From: Thermoanaerobaculia bacterium
Lineage (GTDB): Bacteria; Acidobacteriota; Thermoanaerobaculia; Multivoradales; J023
DNA length: 64,000 nucleotides
Reading direction: 5' to 3'
NCBI GenBank assembly: GCA_030431255.1
Contig: JAUIJL010000032.1
Span: forward strand, 36,706 to 100,705
The translations under genes were made by a program, and so were the position numbers. The notes below the pieces were generated by a model that worked only from the letters and a program-made list of their open reading frames with translations, did not search any database and was not told where the DNA came from. This document shows, piece by piece, positions 1 through 9,200 of the stretch; the stretch's first letter is position 1; the number at the start of each line of letters is the position of its first letter.

Positions 1-261
1 GGGTGGCGTCGAAACGAAATTCACCTTCGATTTTCATGACTTCAAGCTAGCACCGAGCCCATGGGCTGTCAATGCATCCAAGGGCGTGCCGACAAGCGTG
101 CTCAAAATCAAACACCCGGCGTGGATAGCGTACGGGACGTTCTTGGGTCATGCCTCTAAAATGTTGAAAATAAGTGCTTTGCAGTATCCGTATTGATGGC
201 ATTGAGTTTGCTTCTCTTAAACGATGCAGCCCATGGAAAGGCACACATAGGAGACCCTCAC

Positions 262-861
262 ATGCCCAAGGAAACCACATTCAACCGCTCCTTTTCCGAG
301 CCGTTTCGGCGTTTGTCCATTCTGCTCTTGACCCTTGGTCTCGCCATGCTCAGCGCGGTGCAGCTTCAAGCGGATGAAGGAGAAAGCGGTGTCGATATCG
401 GCTTCGGCTTCGGCTTCAGCCATAGTGACAGTGATACCGACAGCAATCTGACCGCCGTGTCCCTGCGTGCCCATCATTGGTTTTCCGATCAATGGGGGGG
501 CGAAGTGAGCTTGTCCGTCACCGACGAAGGCGTCTTCAACGAGGACAATCACATCGTCGACCTGTCCGGACTCTACCTTCTGCATAGAAACGAGCGCTTT
601 TCGACCTTCCTCCTCGGTGGAATCGGGGCGTTGCGATATCGAGCCCACCAATTCACCGTCACCCCGGACGGCCGGTTCACGGACCTTGATCTGGGCGACG
701 ATACGGTCGCCACCTACCACTTTGGAGTCGGTTTCGAGATCTACCTCGGAGACAGCTTTCTCTTTCGTCCAGATCTGAGGCACCGTCGCCACATGGACGT
801 GTTGGGCGACTCCGACGAGTCCAGCTTCGACGCCACCATCGGATTCGGTTGGCGCTTCTGA
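262..861 (+). CDS. Predicted outer-membrane beta-barrel protein
   Basis: The protein has 199 residues. It opens with a signal peptide (charged start, then the hydrophobic stretch LLLTLGLAMLSA and a cleavage region near LQADE). The mature part shows alternating polar/hydrophobic strands (GFGFGFSHSD, YHFGVGFEIYL) and ends in an aromatic terminal strand (ATIGFGWRF), the usual outer-membrane insertion signal. I chose the ATG at 262 because AGGAGA lies about 8 bases upstream; an in-frame start at 193 would add an unlikely leader before the signal peptide. It resembles small OmpA/OmpW-type beta-barrels, but I cannot assign a substrate. It stands alone, followed by a 512-base structured gap. Confidence 0.75.
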   Translation: MPKETTFNRSFSEPFRRLSILLLTLGLAMLSAVQLQADEGESGVDIGFGFGFSHSDSDTDSNLTAVSLRAHHWFSDQWGGEVSLSVTDEGVFNEDNHIVDLSGLYLLHRNERFSTFLLGGIGALRYRAHQFTVTPDGRFTDLDLGDDTVATYHFGVGFEIYLGDSFLFRPDLRHRRHMDVLGDSDESSFDATIGFGWRF

Positions 862-1100
862 TCAGCCCTCTCGGCAGTGGCGGCGTGAGAACCGTGATGG
901 TTGGGTCATCCAATTCTCAGGATGGGTAGGTTGCGACTCGGAATAGCCCGTCCCACCTCTCGCGCGGCCCGCGGCCGCTACCCGGAACCATCGGCCGACC
1001 GTTGAAAAGAGTCGCCTACCAGGCGGCTCTGCCCGGCTCTTCGAGCTTTTCTTTCTCCTGCAAATCAATCGGGCACGATCGTTGCTCTACACACGCTCGA

Positions 1101-1138
1101 CTCGCGCTTCCATGTTGCCGGCTACATGGAAGCGCGAG
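1101..1138. repeat. Perfect 15-bp inverted repeat
   Basis: The left arm CTCGCGCTTCCATGT (1101-1115) is exactly complementary to the right arm (1124-1138), with an 8-base loop. It is the longest perfect stem in the gap between 862 and 1373. No T-run follows on either strand, so it does not look like an intrinsic terminator. Confidence 0.8.
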
Positions 1139-1205
1139 CAGCTGCGCTGGTGCGCGCATTCAAACATGGCTCCCGTGGAGCGATGCCTTCGACCTTATCG
1201 GTAGC

Positions 1206-1228
1206 ACCGTTCGAGCATCTCGAACGGT
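1206..1228. repeat. Perfect 10-bp inverted repeat
   Basis: ACCGTTCGAG (1206-1215) pairs exactly with CTCGAACGGT (1219-1228) around a 3-base loop. It is followed within 6 bases by another stem-loop (1234-1260, arms CCGAGGGGCGAAG and CTTCGCCCTCGG, one bulge). Confidence 0.8.
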
Positions 1229-1373
1229 CGCCGCCGAGGGGCGAAGGGCTTCGCCCTCGGGATTTACGACCACACGGATGCGTGGCTGGAGCGAGCAAAA
1301 AACGAGATGAGGAAGCTGGACCTTCTAAATGGTCCTATCTGCAAGTGTGTAAAGTTGTATGCAGGAGAATCCT

Positions 1374-3236
1374 ATGCATCGAATCCAAACCCCCTTTCGG
1401 CGCGGTCTGCTGACTGCGCTCGTCCTGACCTGGGCGCCTGTGGTGGCCCTGGCCAACACACCCATCACCCAGATCAAGTCGCTGGCGAATAACGTCAAGG
1501 CGGTGTCGAATACGGAAACCGACACCTTGGTGATCGAAGGTCAAGAAGGCATCCAACAAGCCCCGTTGCCCAGCAGCACTGTGCTGGCCCTCGAGGACGA
1601 TTGGTATGCCACCGGGCGCGATCCGGAAGCTACCTACTTCGTCAACCCCGAAGCCGCCGAAGCCATCGAGCGCAGCTTGAGCACCGGGATCCTGGATCCC
1701 ATGCTCGAGCCTTATCTCGAGCCCCTCGACGGCGAAGGCGATCTACCGGTGCCGACCCTGAAGGGCTCGTGCTCGGATCAGATCAAGACCAAAACGAAGA
1801 ACGTCAGCCTCAACTTCAACAACTACAACACCCAATCGAATATGGGGCCGTTCACGGGCACGTTCAACATCGACGCCGACATCACCGGCTCGGCCTCGGT
1901 GATCTTCAAATATCGCGTCAAGCGCACCAAGGTGCTTTGGTGGTGTGTTCCGCACTGGGTGAAATTCGAGGACGTGCGCGCCTACGGCAACGCCAACGTC
2001 GGCGGCGACCTCGGCCTCGACGGCAGCATCAGCAACATCAACAACCCCTGGACCTGGGAGAAAGAGCTGGCCAAGCCCCATCTGGGCAACCTGGACTTCT
2101 TCGTCGGCCCGGTTTGGGTTCGTTTGGGCTTCAAGCTGCCGATCACCGCCGGCCTGCGTTTCGGCGTTTCGGCGTCGGCGAATCTCGACTACAGCACCGA
2201 CGGCAACGCCTCCGGCTCCTTTGACTACACCTGTACCTTCAACGGTTGTAACGGCTCGTCGAATTTCTCGTCGAGCTTTACCCCGGGGTCGGGCAGCACG
2301 CTCTACTCGATCTCCGGTCGGGCAGACCTCACCGCCTGGCTGCAGGTGGCGGTGAGGACGTACCTCTACTCGGAGTCGGTGGCTTACGCCCAGGTGGGTG
2401 TGAGGCCGAAGCTCTACGGTGACCTGTGGGGCTACTACGGCAACAACTGCGGGGATCGCGACGACAACGGCAGCAATGAAACCGTGGATGCGCTGACCCT
2501 CGACTTGGATTGGCAGATCTTCGTCACCGCCCAGGCTTCGGCACTCGGCGGTGGTCCCTGGAAGTGGGACGACCTCTGGCATTCCAGCCGCTGGCACATC
2601 ACCTTCTGGGACATCATCGGCTCCGATGCCATCAAACCCGAGCTCCACGGTCCGTCGACCGCGTTGCTCGGCTCAAGCACCACGTATCAGGCGCGGATGG
2701 GAAGCTGTTGGCCGTATTCCGACTCGGTCAATTACAACCTCAATTGGGGCGACGGCAGCAGCACCTCCTTCTCCAACGCACCGGATGTGTGGAAGAGCCG
2801 CAGCAAAGCCTGGTCGTCGACGGGCAATAAGAATGTGCGCCTACGGGCCATCTCCGATGCCCACGGCCGCACCTTCAACAAAGACACCTACCGGACCGTC
2901 AACGTCACCGGCAGCGGTGGTGGCGGCGGTGGCGGCGGCGGTGGAGGCACCGGCAGCGCGCCGTTGGCCCAGCTGCTGTGCAGCACCGACAGCGAGTCCA
3001 TGTCCTGCACCGGCATCGGCTCCGGCGGCAGAACGCCCTACACCTACTACTGGCGCCAAGACAGCGGCAGTTGGTATGTCGGAAGCGCCACCCGGCTCTT
3101 CATCTGCGGTGGTCTCGAGAACCCGTATCTCAAGGCTCCGCCGATCGAGACCGGTGAGGTCCAATTCAAGATCAAGGGCGGCGACGGACAGTGGTCGAAC
3201 ATCGTGACCCGCTACTGCGGCGGGCCGATTCCCTGA
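1374..3236 (+). CDS. Secreted PKD-like protein with poly-Gly linker, copy 1
   Basis: The protein has 620 residues and no family name I recognise. It starts with a signal peptide (RRGLLTALVLTWAPVVALA). A long beta-rich body with paired cysteines follows, then a PKD-like segment with the hallmark LNWGDGSSTSF, a run of eleven glycines, and a terminal module of about 90 residues with four cysteines (LLCSTDSESMSCTG ... LFICGG ... TRYCGGP). The start at 1374 has GGAGA just upstream; the earlier in-frame ATG at 1359 lies before that ribosome site. The gene at 3476 encodes a close paralog with the same domain order, so the pair arose by tandem duplication. The likely place of action is extracellular or cell surface; the function is unknown. 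Confidence 0.85.
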   Translation: MHRIQTPFRRGLLTALVLTWAPVVALANTPITQIKSLANNVKAVSNTETDTLVIEGQEGIQQAPLPSSTVLALEDDWYATGRDPEATYFVNPEAAEAIERSLSTGILDPMLEPYLEPLDGEGDLPVPTLKGSCSDQIKTKTKNVSLNFNNYNTQSNMGPFTGTFNIDADITGSASVIFKYRVKRTKVLWWCVPHWVKFEDVRAYGNANVGGDLGLDGSISNINNPWTWEKELAKPHLGNLDFFVGPVWVRLGFKLPITAGLRFGVSASANLDYSTDGNASGSFDYTCTFNGCNGSSNFSSSFTPGSGSTLYSISGRADLTAWLQVAVRTYLYSESVAYAQVGVRPKLYGDLWGYYGNNCGDRDDNGSNETVDALTLDLDWQIFVTAQASALGGGPWKWDDLWHSSRWHITFWDIIGSDAIKPELHGPSTALLGSSTTYQARMGSCWPYSDSVNYNLNWGDGSSTSFSNAPDVWKSRSKAWSSTGNKNVRLRAISDAHGRTFNKDTYRTVNVTGSGGGGGGGGGGGTGSAPLAQLLCSTDSESMSCTGIGSGGRTPYTYYWRQDSGSWYVGSATRLFICGGLENPYLKAPPIETGEVQFKIKGGDGQWSNIVTRYCGGPIP

Positions 3237-3247
3237 CGATCGATCTT

Positions 3248-3276
3248 CCGGTCCGGCCCTTCGTTGGCCGGACCGG
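3248..3276 (+). terminator. Intrinsic terminator after the first paralog
   Basis: A perfect 11-bp stem (CCGGTCCGGCC / GGCCGGACCGG) with a 7-base loop begins 12 bases after the stop codon and is followed by a short T-run (CTTTG). The duplicated genes therefore appear to be separate transcription units. Confidence 0.7.
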
Positions 3277-3475
3277 CTTTGCCTCGAGCTTTTAGCGCTG
3301 GAGTGTCCGTCTTTGCGACGACCCGCCCGGGAGCCCTCGAGGCAGCCGGAGACGGGCATCTCCTCCTTTGTCTGAGTCCCCCTTTAAACGGGTTCGAAGA
3401 AACGCTGCTCCGCAGTGTTGCCGCGTGGCGTTTCGAGCACCCAATGAGGTTCTTTTTCGGAACCCAGGAGAAGTC

Positions 3476-5365
3476 ATGTTCTCGCGAAAAACCTTGCTCG
3501 GCGGCCTAGCGCTCGCCGTCATGCTCTCGGCCTTGCTGTTGCCGTCTACCGCGGCGGCTGAGCCCCCTCTTTCGGTGAAGTCCTTGAATCCGTACGTGAA
3601 GGCAGTCGCCAACACCGACACCGAAACCCTGGTGATCGAAGGCGGAGACGGCATCGCCTCCGCGCCCCTACCTGCTACGGCAGTGCTTTCCTTGGAAGAG
3701 GATTGGGTGGAGTCCGGTCGCGATCCAGATGCCACTTATTTCGTCAATCCTGAAGCGGCGGAAGCCGTGGACCGCACCCTGGCCACGGGTCAGCTCGATC
3801 CCTTCCTCGAGCCGTATTTGGAGCCCTTGGACGACGGGCCCTTCTTACCCGGTGACGACGACGGCGGAATGTTCCTCAAAGGCTCGTGCTCCGATCGTAT
3901 CCGCACCAAAACCAAGAACGTCAACCTCAACTTTGATGACTACGAAACCAAAACCAATATGGGGCCCTTCACCGGAACTCTGGGCATCGACGCCGACATC
4001 GCCGGCTCCGCCACCGTGGTCTTCAAATACCGGGTTAAACGGGCCCGGGTGCTCTTCTGGTGTGTGTCCTACTGGGTGAAATTCGAGGACGTGCGCGCCT
4101 ACGGTAGCGCCGACATCGACGGTGATCTTTCCTTGGACGGCTCCATCAGCAACGTCAACAACCCGTGGACTTGGTCCTGGCAGCTGGCCAAACCCAGCCT
4201 CGGCTCCCTCAGCTTCTGGGTCGGTCCGGTGTGGGTCAAGCTCGGTTTCAACCTGCCGGTCACCGCCGGCTTGAGCATTGGAGTCTCCGCTTCGGCGGGC
4301 ATGAATTACAGCACCGACGGCAACGCCTCGGGCACCTTCGACTACACCTGTGATTTCGACGGCTGTAGCGGGTCGTCGAATTTCACATCGACATTTACAC
4401 CAGGGGCGGGGAGCACGACATATTCCATATCAGGAAGGGCCGACATACAGGCCTGGTTACAGGTGGCCGTGCGGACCTATTTGTGGTCTGAGTCGGTGGC
4501 CTATGCCCAGGTCGGTGTGCGGCCGAAGCTCTACGCCGATCTGTGGGGTTACTACGGCAACGGCTGTGGCGATCGCGACCACAACGGCAGCAACGAGACC
4601 GTCGATGCGCTGACCCTCGACCTCGATTGGCAGATCTACATCACCGCCCAAGCCAACGCCCTCGGCGCCGGTCCTTGGAAGTGGGACGACATCTGGCATT
4701 CCAACCGCTGGCACATCGGTTTCTGGGATCTGATCGGCTCGAGCGCCTTGGAGCCCGAGCTGCACGGCACCAGCACCCCGGCCCTCAGCACCTCGACCCC
4801 GTATAAAGCACGTATGGGCACCTGCTGGCCGTACAACGACTTTGTGAATTACAAATTGGAGTGGGGCGACGGTTCCTACACCAACTTCTCAAACACCCCC
4901 AGCAGCTGGAAGACCAAGTACAAGACCTGGTCGTCCGCCGGCGATAAGCACCTCAAGCTCACCGCCCTATCGGATACCCACGGCCGTTCCTTCGGAGATC
5001 GGACCAACCGAACCGTCACGGTGTCCACCGGCGGTGGTGGTGGTGGCGGAGGCGGCGGTGGCGGCGGCACCGGTGCTCCCTTGGCTCGGGTGCTCTGCAC
5101 CGACGACGCCAACATGCAATGCACCGGCTTCGGCTCCGGCGGCACCAACCCCTACACCTACTACTGGCGTCAAAACGGCGGCTCTTGGTACACGGGCAAC
5201 CAAACCCAGACCTTCTTCTGCGGTCTGCAGTCCCCGTACCTGAAAGCCCCACAGATCGCGGAAGACATCCAATTCAAAATCAAAGACGGCGACGGCCAAT
5301 GGTCGAATATCGTCACCCGCTACTGCCCAGGCGGCGAGTTGCCGGGTGACGGTCCGATACCGTAA
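3476..5365 (+). CDS. Secreted PKD-like protein with poly-Gly linker, copy 2
   Basis: The protein has 629 residues and is a paralog of the gene at 1374. Long blocks are shared almost word for word, such as CSDRIRTKTKNVNLNF, MGPFTGTLGIDADI and GDLWGYYGN-type segments. It has a signal peptide (LLGGLALAVMLSALLLPSTAAA), a PKD-like segment (LEWGDGSYTNF), a thirteen-glycine linker and the cysteine-containing C-terminal module (TYYWRQNGGSWYTG, TRYCPGG). The start at 3476 has AGGAG five bases upstream; the frame stays open back to 3368 but without a ribosome site. Compared with copy 1, it has extra residues near FLPGDDDGGMF and a longer C-terminus. The function is unknown; it is probably surface-exposed or secreted. 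Confidence 0.85.
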   Translation: MFSRKTLLGGLALAVMLSALLLPSTAAAEPPLSVKSLNPYVKAVANTDTETLVIEGGDGIASAPLPATAVLSLEEDWVESGRDPDATYFVNPEAAEAVDRTLATGQLDPFLEPYLEPLDDGPFLPGDDDGGMFLKGSCSDRIRTKTKNVNLNFDDYETKTNMGPFTGTLGIDADIAGSATVVFKYRVKRARVLFWCVSYWVKFEDVRAYGSADIDGDLSLDGSISNVNNPWTWSWQLAKPSLGSLSFWVGPVWVKLGFNLPVTAGLSIGVSASAGMNYSTDGNASGTFDYTCDFDGCSGSSNFTSTFTPGAGSTTYSISGRADIQAWLQVAVRTYLWSESVAYAQVGVRPKLYADLWGYYGNGCGDRDHNGSNETVDALTLDLDWQIYITAQANALGAGPWKWDDIWHSNRWHIGFWDLIGSSALEPELHGTSTPALSTSTPYKARMGTCWPYNDFVNYKLEWGDGSYTNFSNTPSSWKTKYKTWSSAGDKHLKLTALSDTHGRSFGDRTNRTVTVSTGGGGGGGGGGGGGTGAPLARVLCTDDANMQCTGFGSGGTNPYTYYWRQNGGSWYTGNQTQTFFCGLQSPYLKAPQIAEDIQFKIKDGDGQWSNIVTRYCPGGELPGDGPIP

Positions 5366-5381
5366 GCAGCGTTGATCTAAA

Positions 5382-5425
5382 AGAGCCGCGAGCCCTGGGA
5401 ACGATCTCGGAGGGCTCGCGGCTCT
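5382..5425 (+). terminator. Intrinsic terminator after the second paralog
   Basis: A perfect 15-bp stem (AGAGCCGCGAGCCCT pairing with 5411-5425) closes a 14-base loop 16 bases after the stop codon. It is followed by CTATCTTT, a weak T-rich tail. Confidence 0.75.
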
Positions 5426-5486
5426 CTATCTTTGCTTCAAAGCCGGTGATCCCGCCCTGAGCGTCCGGGCGAGATATCATCGATCC

Positions 5487-6017
5487 ATGCAATACGATCT
5501 CAAAGAATCCCTCGATCTACTCGCCCGCACCCCGAAAACCCTCGACGTCTTACTGCGAGGTCTACCCGAGGCATGGACCCACCAAAACGAGGGCGAAGAC
5601 ACCTGGAGCCCCTTCGACGTGTTGGGACACCTCATCCACGGTGAGGAAACCGATTGGATCCCGCGCCTGAAGATCATCCTCGAGCACGGCTCCTCCCAGC
5701 CCTTCGAGCCCTTCGATCGCTTTGCCCAAGAAAAGAGCTCCCAAGGCAAGACCCTCAACGACTTGCTCGACACCTTTGCCCAGCTGCGCGGCGGAAACCT
5801 CAAGGCCCTCCGCGACCTCGACCTCCAACCGTCGGACCTCGACCGCATCGGCACCCACCCGGAGCTGGGCCAGATCACCGCCCGTCAGCTGCTCGCCACC
5901 TGGGTCGTCCACGACCTGGGGCACATCGCCCAGATCACCCGGGTGATGGCGAAGCAATATGGTGGGGAAGTGGGACCGTGGAAGCAGTATTTGGGCGTGC
6001 TTGGATCACGGTCATAA
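5487..6017 (+). CDS. DinB superfamily protein
   Basis: The protein has 176 residues, a typical DinB/YfiT four-helix-bundle length. The family uses three histidines to bind a divalent metal. Candidates are the histidines in DVLGHLIHGEETDW (about residues 54-58) and HDLGHIAQITR (about residues 145-150). The aromatic WTHQNEGEDTWSP segment before the first helix pair is also typical. Family members are thiol-dependent metalloenzymes, or proteins of unknown role in stress and detoxification; no substrate can be inferred here. The gene stands alone between a terminator and the sigma-54 promoter of the next gene. Confidence 0.85.
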   Translation: MQYDLKESLDLLARTPKTLDVLLRGLPEAWTHQNEGEDTWSPFDVLGHLIHGEETDWIPRLKIILEHGSSQPFEPFDRFAQEKSSQGKTLNDLLDTFAQLRGGNLKALRDLDLQPSDLDRIGTHPELGQITARQLLATWVVHDLGHIAQITRVMAKQYGGEVGPWKQYLGVLGSRS

Positions 6018-6153
6018 TCGCGAATTCGACCTCCACGGGTTGGCAGCGAAAGAGTCCCGTCTGAGCCTCGACACGGCTATCTTCACCTAAACAGATCTAA
6101 ACAGGTTTCTACAGGAATCGACACGATTAGGGTTGTCGATGTCTGGTTTTTGG

Positions 6154-6169
6154 TGGCCCGAGAATTGCT
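6154..6169 (+). promoter_or_regulatory. Sigma-54 (RpoN) promoter for the 2981-residue protein gene
   Basis: The sequence TGGCCCGAGAATTGCT matches the -24/-12 consensus TGGCACG-N4-TTGCW at 11 of 12 defined positions, with the invariant GG and GC exactly 10 bases apart. The predicted start of transcription is near 6180, leaving a 29-base leader with a CGGAGG ribosome site before the ATG at 6209. A half-match to the shared upstream element (GTCTGAG, 6059-6065) lies about 120 bp upstream of that start. Confidence 0.75.
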
Positions 6170-6208
6170 TTAGCTTTAAAGAATACGTTTTCTCAACCGG
6201 AGGCCCGC

Positions 6209-9200
6209 ATGTTAGCTCTGACCAGTCTTCCTCGTCCGCATCGAATTAGTTGCTTTCTTTGTACGCTGTTGTCGTTGTTCTGTGTTCCTTTGAATGCGAC
6301 GACAACTGGTGCTGGGGTTACCGGGCAAGTTTTGCTGCCCGACGCCACGGGGCTACCCGACGTCTGGCTGACGGGCTTGCCCAATGGGGCGGTTACTGGC
6401 GCTGACGGTAGGGTGCGGGTGGACGCGCTTGAAGGTTGGTCCGGCAAGGTTACGCCGTGGCTACCGGGGTATCGATTCGAGCCTGAATCGGTGGATCTTG
6501 TGGGGGTGACAGGTGAGGTTGAGGTGCAGTTTCAGGCATTCGAAAGGCGGCCAGGATTTTCTCGCCTATGGTTGGTGGACAGCGATGGGAGCCTACGGCA
6601 GGCTGGCATTTTCGCAGAAAAGCACGATGTGCTTCTCTTGACGCCCGGCTCCTATTTTTATGATAACGGCGGATTCCGCAACGAAGATATCTTTCTACTC
6701 GGAGATGGAAACGATCCCAGTCAGGTGGTATTTGAGCACACTCGTTTGACTCTCGACGTTTCGCGGATCATGGCGGATGGCTTGACCTTTCGAACTTCGA
6801 GCGATTCTTACCCGGCCGTTCGCCTAGTGAATGCTTCGGATTTCAGGTTTCGAAATTGCCGATTCGAATCGTCGCACGTCGGTTTTCAAGTTCGCTCAGG
6901 CACAGCGGGTGGAGTCCTACTTGAGGGTTCCCAATTTCAAGGTGGCTTTTCGGGGTTGCTGGTTGATCCCAACGCTTTCGGCGGTTACCTGACGGTCCGC
7001 AATAGCTCGGCCTTCGACCACCCGTATGCGGGAATCGAGATTCTAGACAACCCGACTCTCGAAGCTAGAGTCGAAAACGTTATGCTTCAACGTAACTATT
7101 TGGGTATTGAGTTGGGTGAGCTGGAATCCCTCCATCTTGAGAATCTGATCATCACCGGCAGCCAGCGGGGAATCGACAGTGATGATTTTACGGGTTGTGA
7201 TGTACAAGTCGTCCAATCGGTGATTGCGAGCAACAATCTTGGTGTCGACGTTCGAACAGATTTTGACGTTTACGACTCTATTTTTTTTGATAACTCTTGT
7301 GGCTTCGAGGGGGCGGGGGTGGTCAAACAGGACCACATGATGCGTTGGGGGAGCCCCAACTGCGGTGGTCCATTCTATCCGAGCGGCAATGTGGTTTGGG
7401 ACGCCGATCCGCTCTTTGTGAACCCTGCCAATGGAGATTTCCAGCTCCAAGCCGGCTCGCCCGCGATCGGGGCAGGCAGAAATGGACAAGACTTGGGAGC
7501 GTACGGTGGCCCGCTTGGGGACGCCTGGCAGGAGCCGAGCTCGATTCCCGTACCCGCTTTGCTCGAGCTCGTGCCTGTGGACCTGCGCCGAACTTTCGAC
7601 TTGGGTGAGACCTTCAGCCCTCGTGTAGATGGTCGCTTCGAACGGGGGTGGGCGGGTAGTGTCACCTCCGAGGTGATCTGGACATCCGCGGATACATCCA
7701 TCGCGTCCCCTTTGGGCAACGGTCAATTTGAGATCGTCGGTGAAGGGGAGGTTGTGCTCAGCGGAGAAACGAGGGGGCAGGCTGTAGAGCTGGCGGTCCG
7801 GGGAGTTGCGGGATACCAGCCACAGGATGGTAGAGCGACGGGTTCGGTGCAGCCAGCAGACGAGATCTCTCAGGCTCCAATATCCGATGAAAAGCTGGGT
7901 GAACGTGCTCACGTCGACAAGGCGCTCGACGAGGCGGAAGCCTGGGTGCTTGCCGCTCCCTTGTCTCGTCCTCGAGAGCAACATACGGCAACGTTGCTTA
8001 ACGATGGCCGCGTGCTGGTAGCTGGAGGGCTTTCGACACTTCACAAATTAAACCTAGTGGAAATCTACGATCCGGTGGCTGACCGATGGCAGATCGCTTC
8101 TCCCATGTCTTTCGCTCGCCAGGAGCACACGGCCACCTTACTTCCCGATGGCCGAGTGTTGGTCGCAGGAGGGAGAGACGATGTGGGACGGCTCGATTCA
8201 GTTGAGATCTATGACGTGGCAGCCGATCAATGGACTGCCGCTGCTCCAATGGGCACGCCCAGAGCCAGCCATCGCGCAACGGTCCTTCAAGACGGACGGG
8301 TGTTGATGGTCGCTGGAACCAACGAGATCCCCGGCAGCGCCGAGATTTTCGATCCGAGCTCCGGGAGCTGGACAGCGACTATGCCTCTCAATGGTCGACG
8401 AGGTAGCAGCTTGACTTCGACTTTGCTCTCTGATGGCAGGGTTTTGGTCGTCGATGACGGAGAAGCCGAATTCTTTGGCCCGAATGAGCTCGGAGAATGG
8501 GTTTGGACCTCCATCACGGATTCATTGGCGCGTGAATTTTCAGCTCATACCGCGACTTTGTTGCATTCCGGGCAAGTGCTCTTCGCGGGCGGGTTTCCCG
8601 CGAACAACCTGGAGACCTACCTATTCCATCCTCTAGATGGACAGTGGACGCCGGCCGGGCCGATCCCCACAGGGCCGGATATGCCGGACGCGCCAATCTA
8701 TTCCCAATCAGTGCTCTTGGGGGATGGCCGGGTCCTTCTCGCAGGTGACGCCTGGAGCGCTCGAACCGATACCCCTGTTTGGGATCCAGCTACCTCTCAA
8801 TGGTCAACCGCCGGATTCCTGAATGCCGGCAGCTCTGCCTCTACCGCGACTCTATTGGCGGACGGCAGGGTTTTGTTCGCTGGCGGTAGGGGGAACCTGG
8901 GAACGGCCGCACGAGTTGAGATTTTCTTGCCTGGGCTCCCGGAACACTCTGGAGCCTCTCCCGATTTGTTTGAGCCGAGACATCGTTTCGCAGCAGTCCA
9001 GCTAGCAGATGGTCGGCCCCTGGTCGCAGGAGGTACTCATTCGGCTTCTGTCTCCGGCGTAGAAGTCCTGAGGGCCGACGGTACGAGCTGGGAATCCTGG
9101 CCGCCGCTGTTAACAGGAGGCGAGCGAACCGGAGCTGTGGTTTTGCCGGACGGCGACATCTTGGTCGTCGGGAGATTCGACGCTGAACGCTTCGATACCG

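Larger units (their letters stand above)
862..1373. other. 512-base gap with a cluster of perfect hairpins
   Basis: No convincing gene lies here. Four inverted repeats follow one another: 1008-1030 (9-bp stem with one G-U pair), 1101-1138 (perfect 15-bp stem, 8-base loop), 1206-1228 (perfect 10-bp stem, 3-base loop) and 1234-1260 (12-bp stem with one bulged base). Only one such structure would be expected of a simple terminator. The stretch could be a structured RNA, a REP-like element cluster or a multi-hairpin leader of the gene at 1374. The short open frames across it are out of phase with one another and show no protein-like composition. Confidence 0.6.

Noticed and set aside
2..196. Open frame of 64 codons at the left edge of the window
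   Set aside because: It could be the end of a gene that starts outside the window, but the codon pattern is weak, no domain is visible, and the stretch is too short to support a call.
1166..1181. Possible sigma-54 element upstream of the first paralog
   Set aside because: The GG-N10-GC spacing fits, but the -12 half reads GAGC instead of TTGC and the -24 half has only TGGC. It falls below the matches at the four accepted sites.
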